DNA from: Bifidobacterium sp. | GTDB taxonomy: Bacteria; Actinomycetota; Actinomycetes; Actinomycetales; Bifidobacteriaceae | DNA length: 64,000 bases | Direction of reading: 5' to 3' | NCBI GenBank assembly: GCA_022649135.1 | Contig: JALCNP010000001.1 | Coordinates: forward strand, 1-64,000 | Shown here: piece after piece, positions 27,461-36,386 of the stretch | How the letters are laid out: each line of letters opens with the position of its first letter | Position numbering within the stretch: the first letter of the stretch is position 1 | Program-made: the position numbers and the translations under genes | The notes under the pieces: generated by a model | What the model saw: the letters and a program-made list of their open reading frames with translations, nothing else | Told to the model about the DNA's origin: nothing | Database searches by the model: none

Positions 27461-29095
27461 CTACTTGGTCAGGTCCTCATAGACCGGCAGAAGCTGCCAG
27501 TTGATCTGGAATCCCTTCACACCTTTGGCTGCAACGCCTGCGGCGTTGTTGTAGTAGATAGGGATGGCCGGGAGGTCGTTGAACAGAATCTCCTGGGCCT
27601 GCTGGTAGAGCTTGTTCGCCGCATCCGTGTTCGCGGCCTTGTACGCCTCGAGCATGAGCTGGTCGAACTTCGAGTTCTTGTAGTCTCCGTCGTTCGACCC
27701 TGCACCGTCGGCCGCAGCGGAGTCGTAGAGCTGGTAGAGGTAGTCCTCCGCCGAGGGGTAGTCCGGCTGCCAGCCCGTGCGGAAGGCGCCCTTGACCTGG
27801 CGCTTCGTGATGTCGTCACGGAACTCCTGGAAGGTCGGGATGGGGTTGGTGGACACGTTGATGCCGAGGGTGTTCTTCAGCTGGTTGACGATCGCGTCAT
27901 ACATCGGCTTCGCACCGCCGTCCGCGTTATACGAGAAGGTCAGAGGACCGTCGAACTTCGAGATGGCGTCGGCCTTGGCCCAGAGCTCCTTGGCCTTGGA
28001 CGCGTTGAACTTCAGCACGCTGTTGCCGCTGAGGGAATCGGAGAATCCCGGGGTCAGCGGTGAGGTGAAGTCCACGGCGGGCGTTCCGATGCCGTTGAGC
28101 ACCTTGCTCACGAGTTCCTTGCGGTTGAGGGCCATGGAGATGGCCTGACGACGCAGAGTGCCCTCCTCGGTGCCGCTTTTGAAGTGGTCGAAATTGGAGG
28201 GGATGGTGAACGTCTGGATGACCGAGCCGGCCTTGTTGTAAGCCTGAAGCGAGGAGTCCTTCTGGAAGGTCTTGGTGTCGGCGGCCGGGACTTCTTCCAT
28301 CACGTCGAGATTGCCCGCCTGGACGTCGGCGTAGGCGGCGTTGTCCTGGGTGTAGATCTTGAAGTCGATGCCGTCGTTCTTCGCGACGAGATTGCCCTTG
28401 TAGGCGGTGTTCTTCACCAGGTCGATCTCCTGATTGTGAACCCACTTGGAGAACTTGTACGGGCCGTTGCCCACGGGCTTCTCCCCGAAGGCCTTGGGAT
28501 CCTTGAAGAAGGATTCCGGAAGAGGCGCGAATCCGCTGTATCCGACCTTGATCGGGAACGTGGCGTCGGCCTGGTTGAGTGTCACGATGAATTCGTGGGC
28601 GTTGACGACCTTGAGTCCGGACAGCTGCTCGGTGCCCTTCAGGGACTTGGCGTCCTGCAGGGCGTCATAGCCCTTGATGGTCGAGAAGAACGACGAGCAC
28701 AGCTGTGCGTTCTTGGCGTTGGCCGTATAGCTCCAGGCCTTGGTGAACGACTGGGCGGTCACATCGGTTCCATCGGTGAACTTCCAGTTCTTGAGCTTGA
28801 TGGTGTACTGCGTTCCGTCTGCGCTGGGGGTGATCGACTGCGCGACTTCGTTGGAGGCGTTGCCCTTGGCGTCGAAGGAGACAAGACGCGCAAACAGCAG
28901 ATCCACGACCTTGCCGCCGCCGTTTTCGTTGGTGTCGCCGGGAATCAGCGGGTTCTGGGGCTCGCTTTCCCAGGCGCTGATGACCGTGCCGCCCTTCGAG
29001 CTGCTCGAACTCGAGCCGCCGGATCCGCCGCATCCGCTCAACAGTATGGCGAGCGAGCATGCCGCCGCCGCAAAAGCAAAAGCTTTCTTCTTCAT
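27461..29095 (-). CDS. Peptide ABC transporter substrate-binding lipoprotein (family 5)
   Basis: Extracytoplasmic solute-binding protein of the DppA/OppA family (544 aa). The signal peptide MKKKAFAFAAAACSLAILLSG ends in a lipobox L-S-G-C (Cys near residue 22), followed by a Gly/Ser-rich tether, so it is lipid-anchored on the outer face of the membrane. ISAWESEPQNPLIPGDTNE starts the mature fold; the family signature YTIKLKNWKFTDGTDVTAQS lies near residues 94-113. ATG 29095 has AAGGAGAA with good spacing. It is the first gene of the transporter cluster. Peptide binding is expected from the family, but the exact ligand cannot be told. Confidence 0.93.
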   Translation of the reverse strand: MKKKAFAFAAAACSLAILLSGCGGSGGSSSSSSKGGTVISAWESEPQNPLIPGDTNENGGGKVVDLLFARLVSFDAKGNASNEVAQSITPSADGTQYTIKLKNWKFTDGTDVTAQSFTKAWSYTANAKNAQLCSSFFSTIKGYDALQDAKSLKGTEQLSGLKVVNAHEFIVTLNQADATFPIKVGYSGFAPLPESFFKDPKAFGEKPVGNGPYKFSKWVHNQEIDLVKNTAYKGNLVAKNDGIDFKIYTQDNAAYADVQAGNLDVMEEVPAADTKTFQKDSSLQAYNKAGSVIQTFTIPSNFDHFKSGTEEGTLRRQAISMALNRKELVSKVLNGIGTPAVDFTSPLTPGFSDSLSGNSVLKFNASKAKELWAKADAISKFDGPLTFSYNADGGAKPMYDAIVNQLKNTLGINVSTNPIPTFQEFRDDITKRQVKGAFRTGWQPDYPSAEDYLYQLYDSAAADGAGSNDGDYKNSKFDQLMLEAYKAANTDAANKLYQQAQEILFNDLPAIPIYYNNAAGVAAKGVKGFQINWQLLPVYEDLTK

Positions 29096-29426
29096 ATGTT
29101 CTTCTCCTTATTCACGGGTGAATGCCCGCTACGAGTAAAGGCCGGGACTCACCCGATGCCTTGTCGGATTGTCCTCTATTGTTGTTCAGTTCGATGCAAA
29201 TTGCAACAGGCGCCGAAAAATCGCCAATGGTGAATAATGGCGATGTCCGGTGTGTCCCCGTGCGAGGCTACACGACACGGTAATTGTCTTGCGGCACACG
29301 TTATCCAACCGTTTTTGCGGCGACGGCCCGAATCGCGGAACCCGGAGCGATGCGGCATAAGGAGGAACCCCGCAAATATTACGAACAGGTAAATTCATGC
29401 GCGGTCGCCATCTGCTTCACCCAACG
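29096..29426. other. Intergenic region upstream of the peptide transporter
   Basis: This 331-nt region contains the promoter of the binding-protein gene. An inverted repeat at 29220-29244 (ATCGCCA and TGGCGAT, 11-nt spacer) and a short palindrome GCAAATTGC near 29196-29204 are operator candidates. The part beyond 29340 may be the degenerate 3' tail of the gene remnant that follows. No intact gene is seen. Confidence 0.4.
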
Positions 29427-29729
29427 TCAGGATCCACGGAATCGTGGTTTCGCTCCCGAAATCCTGAAAACGAGTGACATGCCCATATCCGTCGCCGGGA
29501 CGAGATCCACGAAGCGTACGTCCGTGGCCCGGACAGCCACGGAAGGCTCCGCTCGGACCGGATCGAGGGGAAATTCCACCAGCGCCGAATAGGCCACATC
29601 GCCGTCCATGGATCTGTGCCGGCAAGGGACCGGAACCCACATTCGTTGGTGATCCTCCAGGTGGTTGAAACCGATCCGCAGCCCCTTATGTTCGAGGGAC
29701 ATGGCGGTCTCGCATGCACGGGCGTTCAC
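29427..29729 (-). pseudogene. Unidentified gene remnant
   Basis: A reading frame of about 100 codons has the GC-rich third positions of real coding sequence (for example GAYSALVEFPL-like VAYSALVEFPLDPVRAEPS and VDLVPATDMGMSL). It has no recognisable family and no good ribosome binding site. Near 29450 an overlapping frame continues in a protein-like way (SETTIPWILTLGEADGDRA, ending at 29395), which suggests a frameshift near the 3' end. Farther upstream, a 22-codon start (MNTNLTDVEFEVMISML at 29884) soon meets a stop. The best reading is a decayed gene of unknown function. Confidence 0.35.
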
Positions 29730-29880
29730 CGGGCAGTGCCCGATGGCTTGCGCACCACCTCTGTTTGCCTTGTGGTTGATGCTTTCTTATGAGCTCGGCC
29801 CGTTGTCCGAATTTCTCACACGCCTGGATTGTGAAGCATGCTGATCATCACTTCAAACTCCACATCGGTCAGGTTGGTGT

Positions 29881-30463
29881 TCATGTGCATACAATCATCC
29901 GACGCAGGGCGTATGGGGGAGCCTGGTATGATTGTTTTGTAAAGTTATATTCATCTTTTAATAGTCGCATCATTAAAAATCACTAAACGATCCGTTATAA
30001 AAATAGCCCTGTTCCTGAACACCCTCTTGTATGAATCCGAGTCGTGTATAAAACGTAAGTGCCCGTGTATTTAATCCTACTACCCCGATGGCCACGCGGT
30101 TCATAGTGTAATGACGAAATGCCCTATCCAGCATTAAACGCACCGCTTCACCGCCATATCCCTTGTCCTGAGCGTCTGGGTTGGGAATAATAATCGACAT
30201 GTCGGTGCAATGCCAATGGGGCCACATGCGAAGCAATCCCGTTTCTCCAACGATTCTACCGGATAAATCAGTAACCGCATAAAAATCACGGTCTGCTGCC
30301 TCTGGCTTTCGGATTGCTTCTAATTCAGCTTCCATTGTTGTTGGCTGCACAAAGCCGCATTGAAACATAACCTCCGGCTGATTATACTAATGTGCGAAAA
30401 AGCTGCGTCTTCATCATGGAATGCCCGTAAAATAACATTGTTACCGATAATAGATTCTTTCAT
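29881..30463 (-). pseudogene. GNAT acetyltransferase pseudogene, two frameshifts
   Basis: The central frame (30368-29973) encodes a RimJ/RimL-like GNAT N-acetyltransferase: IVGETGLLRMWPHWHCTDMS, the acetyl-CoA loop DAQDKGYGGEAVRLML (Q/RxxGxG/A region) and ALTFYTRLGFIQEGVQEQGY. The true N-terminus, MKESIIGNNVILRAFHDEDA from 30463, is in another frame; the shift lies near 30380-30390. At the 3' end the frame stops after YNGSFSDF in a TTTTT run near 29975, while the next frame continues MMRLLKDEYNFTKQSY, as in intact relatives, to a stop at 29881. The gene is clearly AT-rich against its neighbours and resembles Firmicutes sequences in composition, so transfer followed by decay is likely. No active enzyme is expected. 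Confidence 0.8.
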
Positions 30464-30499
30464 GTGTCGTGCATGCTCCAAGACCATGTAAAATATTTG

Positions 30500-30850
30500 T
30501 CAATTTCTCTTTTTTATATCCTCTATACATGTATTTGTAAGCATTTGAGCTTTTATAAAAGATTCGGAATTGTAATGACTGGAAAACCTGTCGCAAAAGC
30601 CATGCTCACCAGCGAATATTACCATAGACGTGTTCTTTTGCTGCTCCGGTGTAAGCACTAAATCATGGGGGGCAAAAGACGGTTCTTGTTCCGCAAATAT
30701 CACAAGAACCGGGCATTTCGGAACAATCTCACGATAATCCCTTATTCGTGAACCATAATAGCCGATCACCCCATCACATACTCCCAATGCTGAGCATCTC
30801 CATGCAATCGTAGCGTCGCTGCTATATCCACCAAGAGAAATTACCCGATA
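30500..30850 (-). pseudogene. Dienelactone hydrolase, 3' fragment joined to tRNA-Pro
   Basis: C-terminal 116 codons of a dienelactone hydrolase-family alpha/beta hydrolase: TIAWRCSALGVCDGVIGYYG, then SRIRDYREIVPKCPVLVIFA and the catalytic-His region IFAGEHGFCDRF. The N-terminal half, including the approach to the nucleophile elbow, is missing. The fragment starts one base past the encoded CCA end of tRNA-Pro, so the apparent frame simply runs backwards through the tRNA. It is AT-rich like the GNAT pseudogene 37 nt downstream; both probably arrived together. No start codon is present. Confidence 0.8.
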
Positions 30851-30851
30851 T

Positions 30852-30928
30852 TGGTCGGGCTGACAGGATTTGAACCTGCGACATCCTGCTCCCAAAGCAG
30901 GCGCGCTACCAAACTGCGCTACAGCCCG
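30852..30928 (-). tRNA. tRNA-Pro (anticodon TGG)
   Basis: Minus-strand cloverleaf of 77 nt including an encoded 3' CCA (30852-30854). The acceptor stem CGGGCTG pairs with CAGCCCG, the discriminator is A, the D-arm is GCGC-AGTTTGGTA-GCGC, the anticodon stem CCTGC/GCAGG encloses loop TTTGGGA with anticodon TGG, and the T-arm is GCAGG-TTCAAAT-CCTGT. It reads CCA and, with modification, other proline codons. Its 3' end is the junction of the low-GC remnant. Confidence 0.95.
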
Positions 30929-31026
30929 AACGCTTCCCGACCAACGGCGGTGAAGCACGGTTAACCATTGTAATGCATGTTTGGACAGTGACTCGCTAGA
31001 ATGGACACGCGGCGAAAGGAGATCAT

Positions 31027-32247
31027 ATGGGAAGGCATCAGCGAGCGGAATCCTCGGGGCTTCTCTCCTTTCTGATCTGTGCCATCGTGGGAGCGACCTC
31101 CATGATGACATACATCAATTCGGCACCCGCCATATGGCAGGTGCGTCAAAGGCTGTTCATGGCCTGCTCGGGAATCGTCGCCGTCTGCGGGGTGGTCTCC
31201 TTCAGCGTCGGATACGCCCGGCAGTCGCGTTCGTGGACGTTCCGGCACGGGTGGCTGATACCGGTTCGGCGGGTGTTCGAGATTCTGGCCCTGTCCATCG
31301 TCTATGGGTCAACGCTGTTCCTGAGCTCCTTCATGCTTCTGGGCCTTATGAACGACGTTCTCGGCACGGCGATTCTCGGGTATCTTCCCTCGATCTGCGC
31401 CGGACTCGCGGGGATCATGGGGTATGTGACCCTGGTCCAGGCCGATTTCCTCGACGCGAAGACGATCGCCTCGCTGCTGCCGTTCTTCGTGGTCTCCGGT
31501 GTAAGCACCGCCGGCATGACAAGCGACGATCCATACTGGTACGACAACAATTTCTCCGAGCTGGGAGACCGGACCACCTTCGCGGCGCGCATGTTCAACT
31601 CCACGCTGATGCTGGCGGGGGCGTGCATCATCATCGTCAGCTACTTCGCGATCTCCGAACTGATCACCACCTACAGGATGAGCGCCCTGCTGCGGGAACG
31701 CCGAAACGGAACGCCCGCCCTGCCCTCGAAGTCGGATATCGCTCATTTTCCGGCGCGCATGACGTTCCTGTCGGCCATGCTCATCCTTTCGGGCGCCGCC
31801 TTCATCGGCATCGGCATATTCCGATACACCCCCCACCCCATCCTGCACAACGTGTTCGCGAGAGGTCTCCCCTGTCTGATGTGCGTGCTGCTGGTCGGAC
31901 TGCCCTGGCTTGCCCCGCAGCTGTCCAAGGTGATGTATCTGATTTCGGATCTTTCCATCGTCCTGTGCGCCATCGCCGGGGTGGCCTGGCTGAAGGGCGA
32001 TAATACTCTCACCAACGTGGAGGCGCTGGCGGGACTGCTTTTCCTCGGATGGTTCATCGTCTTTTCCCGTCAGATCGCGGCCATAGAGGCCGACCGCGTC
32101 CACGCCCAGCTGGTTCTGGCCCAGGGCCTCAATGCGGATGCCCTCGGTGCCGCGACGGCCAGGGTTCGGCCGAACCTTCCCGGAAAGGTGGGCGCGAACG
32201 TGCTGAGGTCGCGCGATCTGGAGTCCCGACTGGCGTCGGACCGCTGA
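31027..32247 (+). CDS. Conserved polytopic membrane protein
   Basis: Membrane protein (406 aa) of unknown function. At least eight to ten hydrophobic segments can be counted, including the first near residues 12-30, ILALSIVYGSTLFLSSFMLL, and LAGACIIIVSYFAI. A soluble tail of about 50 residues (from QIAAIEADRVHAQLVLAQGL) ends the protein. The loop GMTSDDPYWYDNNFSELGDR, which may be external, resembles a 'DUF998-like' loop seen in actinobacterial membrane proteins, but I would not assign a family firmly. ATG 31027 has AAAGGAGA with ideal spacing. It converges on glgX only 12 nt away with no hairpin between. Confidence 0.7.
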   Translation: MGRHQRAESSGLLSFLICAIVGATSMMTYINSAPAIWQVRQRLFMACSGIVAVCGVVSFSVGYARQSRSWTFRHGWLIPVRRVFEILALSIVYGSTLFLSSFMLLGLMNDVLGTAILGYLPSICAGLAGIMGYVTLVQADFLDAKTIASLLPFFVVSGVSTAGMTSDDPYWYDNNFSELGDRTTFAARMFNSTLMLAGACIIIVSYFAISELITTYRMSALLRERRNGTPALPSKSDIAHFPARMTFLSAMLILSGAAFIGIGIFRYTPHPILHNVFARGLPCLMCVLLVGLPWLAPQLSKVMYLISDLSIVLCAIAGVAWLKGDNTLTNVEALAGLLFLGWFIVFSRQIAAIEADRVHAQLVLAQGLNADALGAATARVRPNLPGKVGANVLRSRDLESRLASDR

Positions 32248-32259
32248 ACCCGTGGCGCG

Positions 32260-34404
32260 TCAGAGGTAGCGTCTGCCCTCCTGCGGGCTGGTCGCACTCA
32301 TGAGCAGGACGAAGCTTCTCGCCTGCGCGGTGATGACGAACCCGGCCTCATAGCTCAGTTCCGGACCCTTCGGATTGCTGGTATCGACGATGAGCCTCCA
32401 CTTCTCCCCATACTGCTCGTCGGGCAGGGTGAACATGATGGGCTCGTAGTGGGCGTTGAAGATCAGGATGAAATCATTGTCCACCATCTGGTTGCCGTAC
32501 CAGTCGCTTTCGGGAATGTCGGAGCCGTTGAGGAAGACCATCACCGACGAGGCGTGGGTGTTGGACCAGTCGTCCATGTCCATGAGCGATCCGGTATGGT
32601 CGAACCACTCCACCTGGGGGACGACATCGGTGGGGTCCCCGGGCTCGCGGCCCGTGAAGAAGCGGCGTCTGTGCAGCACGGGATGCTTAAGCCGCAGATG
32701 GACCAGCTTCGACACGAATTCGAGAAGATCCTTCTTGTCCGGGTCGAAGTCCCAGTGGGTCCAGGAGATCTCGTTGTCCTGGCAATAGGCGTTGTTGTTG
32801 CCCTTCTGGGTGCGGGCGATCTCGTCGCCCCCGCAGATCATCGGGATTCCCTGACTGACCAGTAGGGTCGCGAACATGTTGCGCATCTGCTGGCGGCGAA
32901 GCTCATTGATGTCCTCGATGGTCGTCGGCCCCTCGACACCGCAGTTCCATGAGCGGTTGTTGTTGTCGCCGTCGCGGTTGTCCTCCCCGTTGGCCTCGTT
33001 GTGCTTGTCGTTGTAGCTCACCAGATCGTTGAGGGTGAATCCGTCATGGGCGGTGATGAAATTCACCGAGGCCACGGGCCGCCGTCCGTTCTGCTGATAC
33101 AGGTCGGAGCTTCCCATGAGGCGACTGGCGAACTCGGGGAGGGTCGAGGGCTGCGAGCGCCAGAAATCCCGTACGCAGTCGCGATAGTGCCCGTTCCATT
33201 CCGACCAGCTGGAGGGGAACCCGCCCACCTGGTACCCGCCGGAGCCCAGATCCCATGGTTCGGCTATCAGCTTCACGCGCGAGATCACGGGGTCCTGCTC
33301 CACGATGTCGAAGAACGCCGAGAGTTTGTCCACCTCCTGGAACTGACGCGCGAGCGTGGCTGCCAGGTCGAAGCGGAAGCCGTCGACGTGCATTTCCGTG
33401 ACCCAGTAGCGAAGGCTGTCGGTGATGAGGCGCAGCGCGTGCGGCGAGCGCATGAGAAGCGAGTTCCCGGTTCCCGTGGTGTCGAAGTAGTGCTGCTGGT
33501 CGTTGTCCACCAGTCGGTAATACGACTGGTTGTCGATCCCCCTCAGGCTCAGGGTCGGGCCGAGGTTGTTTCCTTCGGCGGTGTGGTTGTAGACCACGTC
33601 GAGGATGATCTCCATGCCGGCGTGGTGGTACGCCTTGACCATGGACTTGAATTCGTTCACCTGCTCGCCGCGCTGCCCGGAGCTCGAGTAGGAGTTGTGG
33701 GGGGCGAAGAACCCGACCGTGTTGTATCCCCAGTAGTTGCTCAGACCCTTTCGCTGAAGGAACGAATCGTTCACGAACTGGTGGATGGGCATGAGCTCGA
33801 CCGCCGTGACCCCGAGCCTGGCGAGGTAGTCGATGACGCTGGGATACGCCAGGCCCGCATAGGTGCCGCGGATGTCCGCCGGGACCTTCGGGTCGAGATT
33901 CGTCATCCCCCGCACATGCGCCTCGTATATGACGGAGTCGTGGTAGGGGATGAACGGGTGCTGGTCGCTTCCCCAATCGAAGTAGGGGTTGACGACGGCG
34001 GCCTTCATGGTGTGCGCGCTCGAATCGATCGTGTTCATGGAGTGGATGTCGTTGGGATTGTCGAACCAGTAGGAGTACAGGCTTTCGTCACCGTCGACAT
34101 TGCCTTCGATGGCCTTGGCATAGGGGTCGAGCAGAAGCTTGTTCGGGTTGCACCGCAGCCCGTTGGCCGGATCGTAGGGTCCGTACACGCGGAATCCGTA
34201 GCGCTGACCGGGCTGGATTCCCAGTATGTAGTTATGCCATACGTAGGAGTTCTGTTCCGTCATGGCGATGCGGGTCTCCCTGTCCTGCTCGTCGAATAGA
34301 CAGAGCTCCACCTTCTGCGCGACTTGGGAGAACAGGGCGAAATTGACCCCGGCCCCGTCGTAGCTCGCACCCAGGGGGTACATTGATCCAGGTCTCACTT
34401 GCAT
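32260..34404 (-). CDS. glgX: Glycogen debranching enzyme GlgX
   Basis: GH13 isoamylase-type enzyme (714 aa) that hydrolyses alpha-1,6 branch points of phosphorylase-trimmed glycogen. The N-terminal CBM48 region starts MQVRPGSMYPLGASYDGAGV. The catalytic barrel follows: EIILDVVYNHTAEGN (region I), VDGFRFDLAATLAR (nucleophile Asp), KLIAEPWDLG (acid/base Glu) and FITAHDGFTLNDLV (region IV). I chose 34404 because it begins the conserved domain; the frame continues to 34497, overlapping the upstream Nudix gene. With glgB at 55 kb it indicates glycogen turnover. The Nudix gene lies just upstream on the same strand. Confidence 0.94.
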   Translation of the reverse strand: MQVRPGSMYPLGASYDGAGVNFALFSQVAQKVELCLFDEQDRETRIAMTEQNSYVWHNYILGIQPGQRYGFRVYGPYDPANGLRCNPNKLLLDPYAKAIEGNVDGDESLYSYWFDNPNDIHSMNTIDSSAHTMKAAVVNPYFDWGSDQHPFIPYHDSVIYEAHVRGMTNLDPKVPADIRGTYAGLAYPSVIDYLARLGVTAVELMPIHQFVNDSFLQRKGLSNYWGYNTVGFFAPHNSYSSSGQRGEQVNEFKSMVKAYHHAGMEIILDVVYNHTAEGNNLGPTLSLRGIDNQSYYRLVDNDQQHYFDTTGTGNSLLMRSPHALRLITDSLRYWVTEMHVDGFRFDLAATLARQFQEVDKLSAFFDIVEQDPVISRVKLIAEPWDLGSGGYQVGGFPSSWSEWNGHYRDCVRDFWRSQPSTLPEFASRLMGSSDLYQQNGRRPVASVNFITAHDGFTLNDLVSYNDKHNEANGEDNRDGDNNNRSWNCGVEGPTTIEDINELRRQQMRNMFATLLVSQGIPMICGGDEIARTQKGNNNAYCQDNEISWTHWDFDPDKKDLLEFVSKLVHLRLKHPVLHRRRFFTGREPGDPTDVVPQVEWFDHTGSLMDMDDWSNTHASSVMVFLNGSDIPESDWYGNQMVDNDFILIFNAHYEPIMFTLPDEQYGEKWRLIVDTSNPKGPELSYEAGFVITAQARSFVLLMSATSPQEGRRYL

Positions 34405-34480
34405 AGGTCCAGTATCGCACGATTCCTTCACTGTTTTCTGTGTCTCCTCCGCCCATGGCCGGGGCGTTCGTCTCACGCCG

Positions 34481-35176
34481 TCATCGAATGTCCGCACGAA
34501 GCCTGCGCAAGGCCTCGTGCTGAATGGCGATAATTGAATTCGAGGCGGTGACGGGCAGGGACTGCAGCGTGTCCCAGCTCACCCACGCGGATTGTATGTG
34601 CTCCTGCTCGTCGAAGTGAGTGGGGATGGTGGACCAGCGCCGCAGATGAATCACCATGATATGCGCGAGCTCGTCCGTCATTCCCTCCGACGAATAGTAA
34701 TCCCCCACCTTGTCGATGCTGATCGAGGCATCGCCGCTCGCGTCGATGCCGGTCTCCTCCCCCAGCTCCCGAAGCGCCGCCTGCCGCTCCTCCTCGTGAG
34801 GTTCCATGAGTCCGGCCGGCAGACCTACGGTGAAGATTCCCGAACCGACCCGATACTCGCGCTCCACGAGATACGCATCCCTGTTCACGTCATGCACAAG
34901 CATCACCACACAGGGCGGATGCCTGACAAGCTGACGGTTGATGACGATCCTTCCTCCGTCATGCCTCGCCAGTGCGATGCGCATGTCGTCCACGGAGAAG
35001 ATCCATCCCCGGTACACCGTCGTCCTGGTAAGCACGGCGGCAGCATCGTCCATGTCGATGGCGTCGCCGTGCCCGCGGAACAGACTTCGAACGGCATCCT
35101 CCCCGCAGGCCCCCGTCGTGGCCTCCCGTCGAGAATCCGCACTCGGTGAATGATCGCCGCCCGTGTATGGTGTCAT
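34481..35176 (-). CDS. Nudix hydrolase, ADP-ribose pyrophosphatase-like
   Basis: Cytosolic Nudix pyrophosphatase (231 aa). The Nudix box near residues 126-148 is complete (GX5EX7REUXEEXGU: GLMEPHEEERQAAL, then RELGEETGI). The N-terminal domain (RTTVYRGWIFSVDDMRIALA) resembles ADP-ribose pyrophosphatases. The first 35 or so residues are poorly conserved, so a start farther in is possible. ATG 35176 has AGGA nearby and a TATA-rich stretch at about 35214-35225 upstream may be its promoter. Substrate (ADP-ribose or another nucleoside diphosphate derivative) is inferred. It precedes glgX by 76 nt; ADP-glucose cleavage is a tempting but unproved link. Confidence 0.85.
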   Translation of the reverse strand: MTPYTGGDHSPSADSRREATTGACGEDAVRSLFRGHGDAIDMDDAAAVLTRTTVYRGWIFSVDDMRIALARHDGGRIVINRQLVRHPPCVVMLVHDVNRDAYLVEREYRVGSGIFTVGLPAGLMEPHEEERQAALRELGEETGIDASGDASISIDKVGDYYSSEGMTDELAHIMVIHLRRWSTIPTHFDEQEHIQSAWVSWDTLQSLPVTASNSIIAIQHEALRRLRADIR

Positions 35177-35233
35177 GATTCCTGTCGACCCTTCCCTGAT
35201 GAATTCGTCACTCGTATATAGTCGTATACCCGA

Positions 35234-36124
35234 TCACGCATGTATGCTCAGCGTCCAGGGGTCGGTGTTCCGGGTGATCCACGTCGTGTCGATACGATCC
35301 CCGGTCGCGTCGCCGAGGGCGCGGGCGACATCGGCGGGAGCATACCGGAACCACAGGGACTCGATCGCCGAATGCGCGGTGTTGATCAGAGCCGGCCTCG
35401 CATTCGCATCGCCCGTTCCCAGAGCGATCCCCCTCGCACGCATGCCGGCCTCGTATCTCGCCTGCTCCATGGCATCCGTGGCCGGATGATGCCTGAGGTC
35501 GCTGGTGACATAGACATCGGCCCCGCTCGCCCTCACCTCGTCGAACAGGGAATCCCCCGATCCCGGCAGCACCGCGACTGTGCGCACGGGAGCGTCCAGG
35601 TCGCCGGCAACCTGGACGCCCAGCTGCGTCTTGGGCAGGACCGCGGCAACACGTCGGGCAAAGGACTCCAGACTTTCCGGCTCGTCCAGCTCCCCGACCC
35701 GCCCCAGTCCCACCGGATGCACCGCGTCCGGGTCATCGCGGGGAACGAGCGGCCTTTGCCCGTGCAGTCCGAAGGCATCCGCAGCCGCCTGGGCAACGCC
35801 TCGGTATGCGGCATCGGCGTTGGTGTGTCCGACCCACAGCGCACAGCGATGCCGGTATAGTCTGCTCACGATCGCCCCGCGAACACCCTGCGAGGAGACG
35901 GCATGAACCGGGCGGAAAAGCAGTGGGTGATGGCAGACAAGCAGATCCGCATGCCATGCCACGGCCTCATCGATCACGCTCATGCTCGGGTCTGCCGCGA
36001 ATGCGATTCTTCCGACCTTGCTTCCCATGTCTCCGACGATGAGGCCGGGCTCGTCCCACTCCTCGGCATATGCCAGCGGGTAGAGCGTCTCCAGGACCTC
36101 GACCGCCTGATAAAGAGTCGTCAT
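35234..36124 (-). CDS. NIF3-like dinuclear metal-centre protein (DUF34)
   Basis: Member of the YbgI/NIF3 family (296 aa). Metal ligands are visible: the first motif VCHHPLLFRPVHAV (His-His), WVGHTNADAAYRG (His...Asp), a later HHPATDAMEQAR and the closing INTAHSAIESLW (His, Glu). A central insert carries GVQVAGDLDAPVRTVAVLPG, as in the longer bacterial forms. Members are often described as GTP cyclohydrolase I type 2-like, but the biochemical role is not established. ATG 36124 follows AAAGGTGG. The Nudix gene lies 57 nt downstream on the same strand. The 262-nt gap before polA's stop appears non-coding. Confidence 0.9.
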   Translation of the reverse strand: MTTLYQAVEVLETLYPLAYAEEWDEPGLIVGDMGSKVGRIAFAADPSMSVIDEAVAWHADLLVCHHPLLFRPVHAVSSQGVRGAIVSRLYRHRCALWVGHTNADAAYRGVAQAAADAFGLHGQRPLVPRDDPDAVHPVGLGRVGELDEPESLESFARRVAAVLPKTQLGVQVAGDLDAPVRTVAVLPGSGDSLFDEVRASGADVYVTSDLRHHPATDAMEQARYEAGMRARGIALGTGDANARPALINTAHSAIESLWFRYAPADVARALGDATGDRIDTTWITRNTDPWTLSIHA

Positions 36125-36386
36125 GTCATTCCACCTTTCTTCTGATGCCGGCGTTTCTCGCCGTGACAGACCGCAGCCCGGTGGGCCCCGTCCGTTCTGG
36201 GAGCTCCGCGCAGGAGGGACGGCATTGCGGCGCCCCGCCGCGATTGGCATGGGAACGAGCCCGGCCAAGCACATCGATCAGGTGCATGGTGACGTCGTGC
36301 ATGCCACGTCGGTTCCGAGGGGCGGAGGGCCTCGCTATCGCACCCCTGCGGGACGGGGCGGACCCTATCCTCGGCGCCGCCACGGC

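Noticed and set aside
29860-30860. Direct repeat flanking the low-GC stretch as attL/attR
   Set aside because: A weak match (GGTCAGGTT near 29868 to GGTCGGGCT in the tRNA end) is too short and imperfect to call an attachment site.
30851-31111. N-terminal half of a 203-codon frame ending in the dienelactone hydrolase fragment
   Set aside because: This part is read through tRNA-Pro (residues such as ALGAGCRRFKSCQPDQ are the tRNA itself) and its promoter side.
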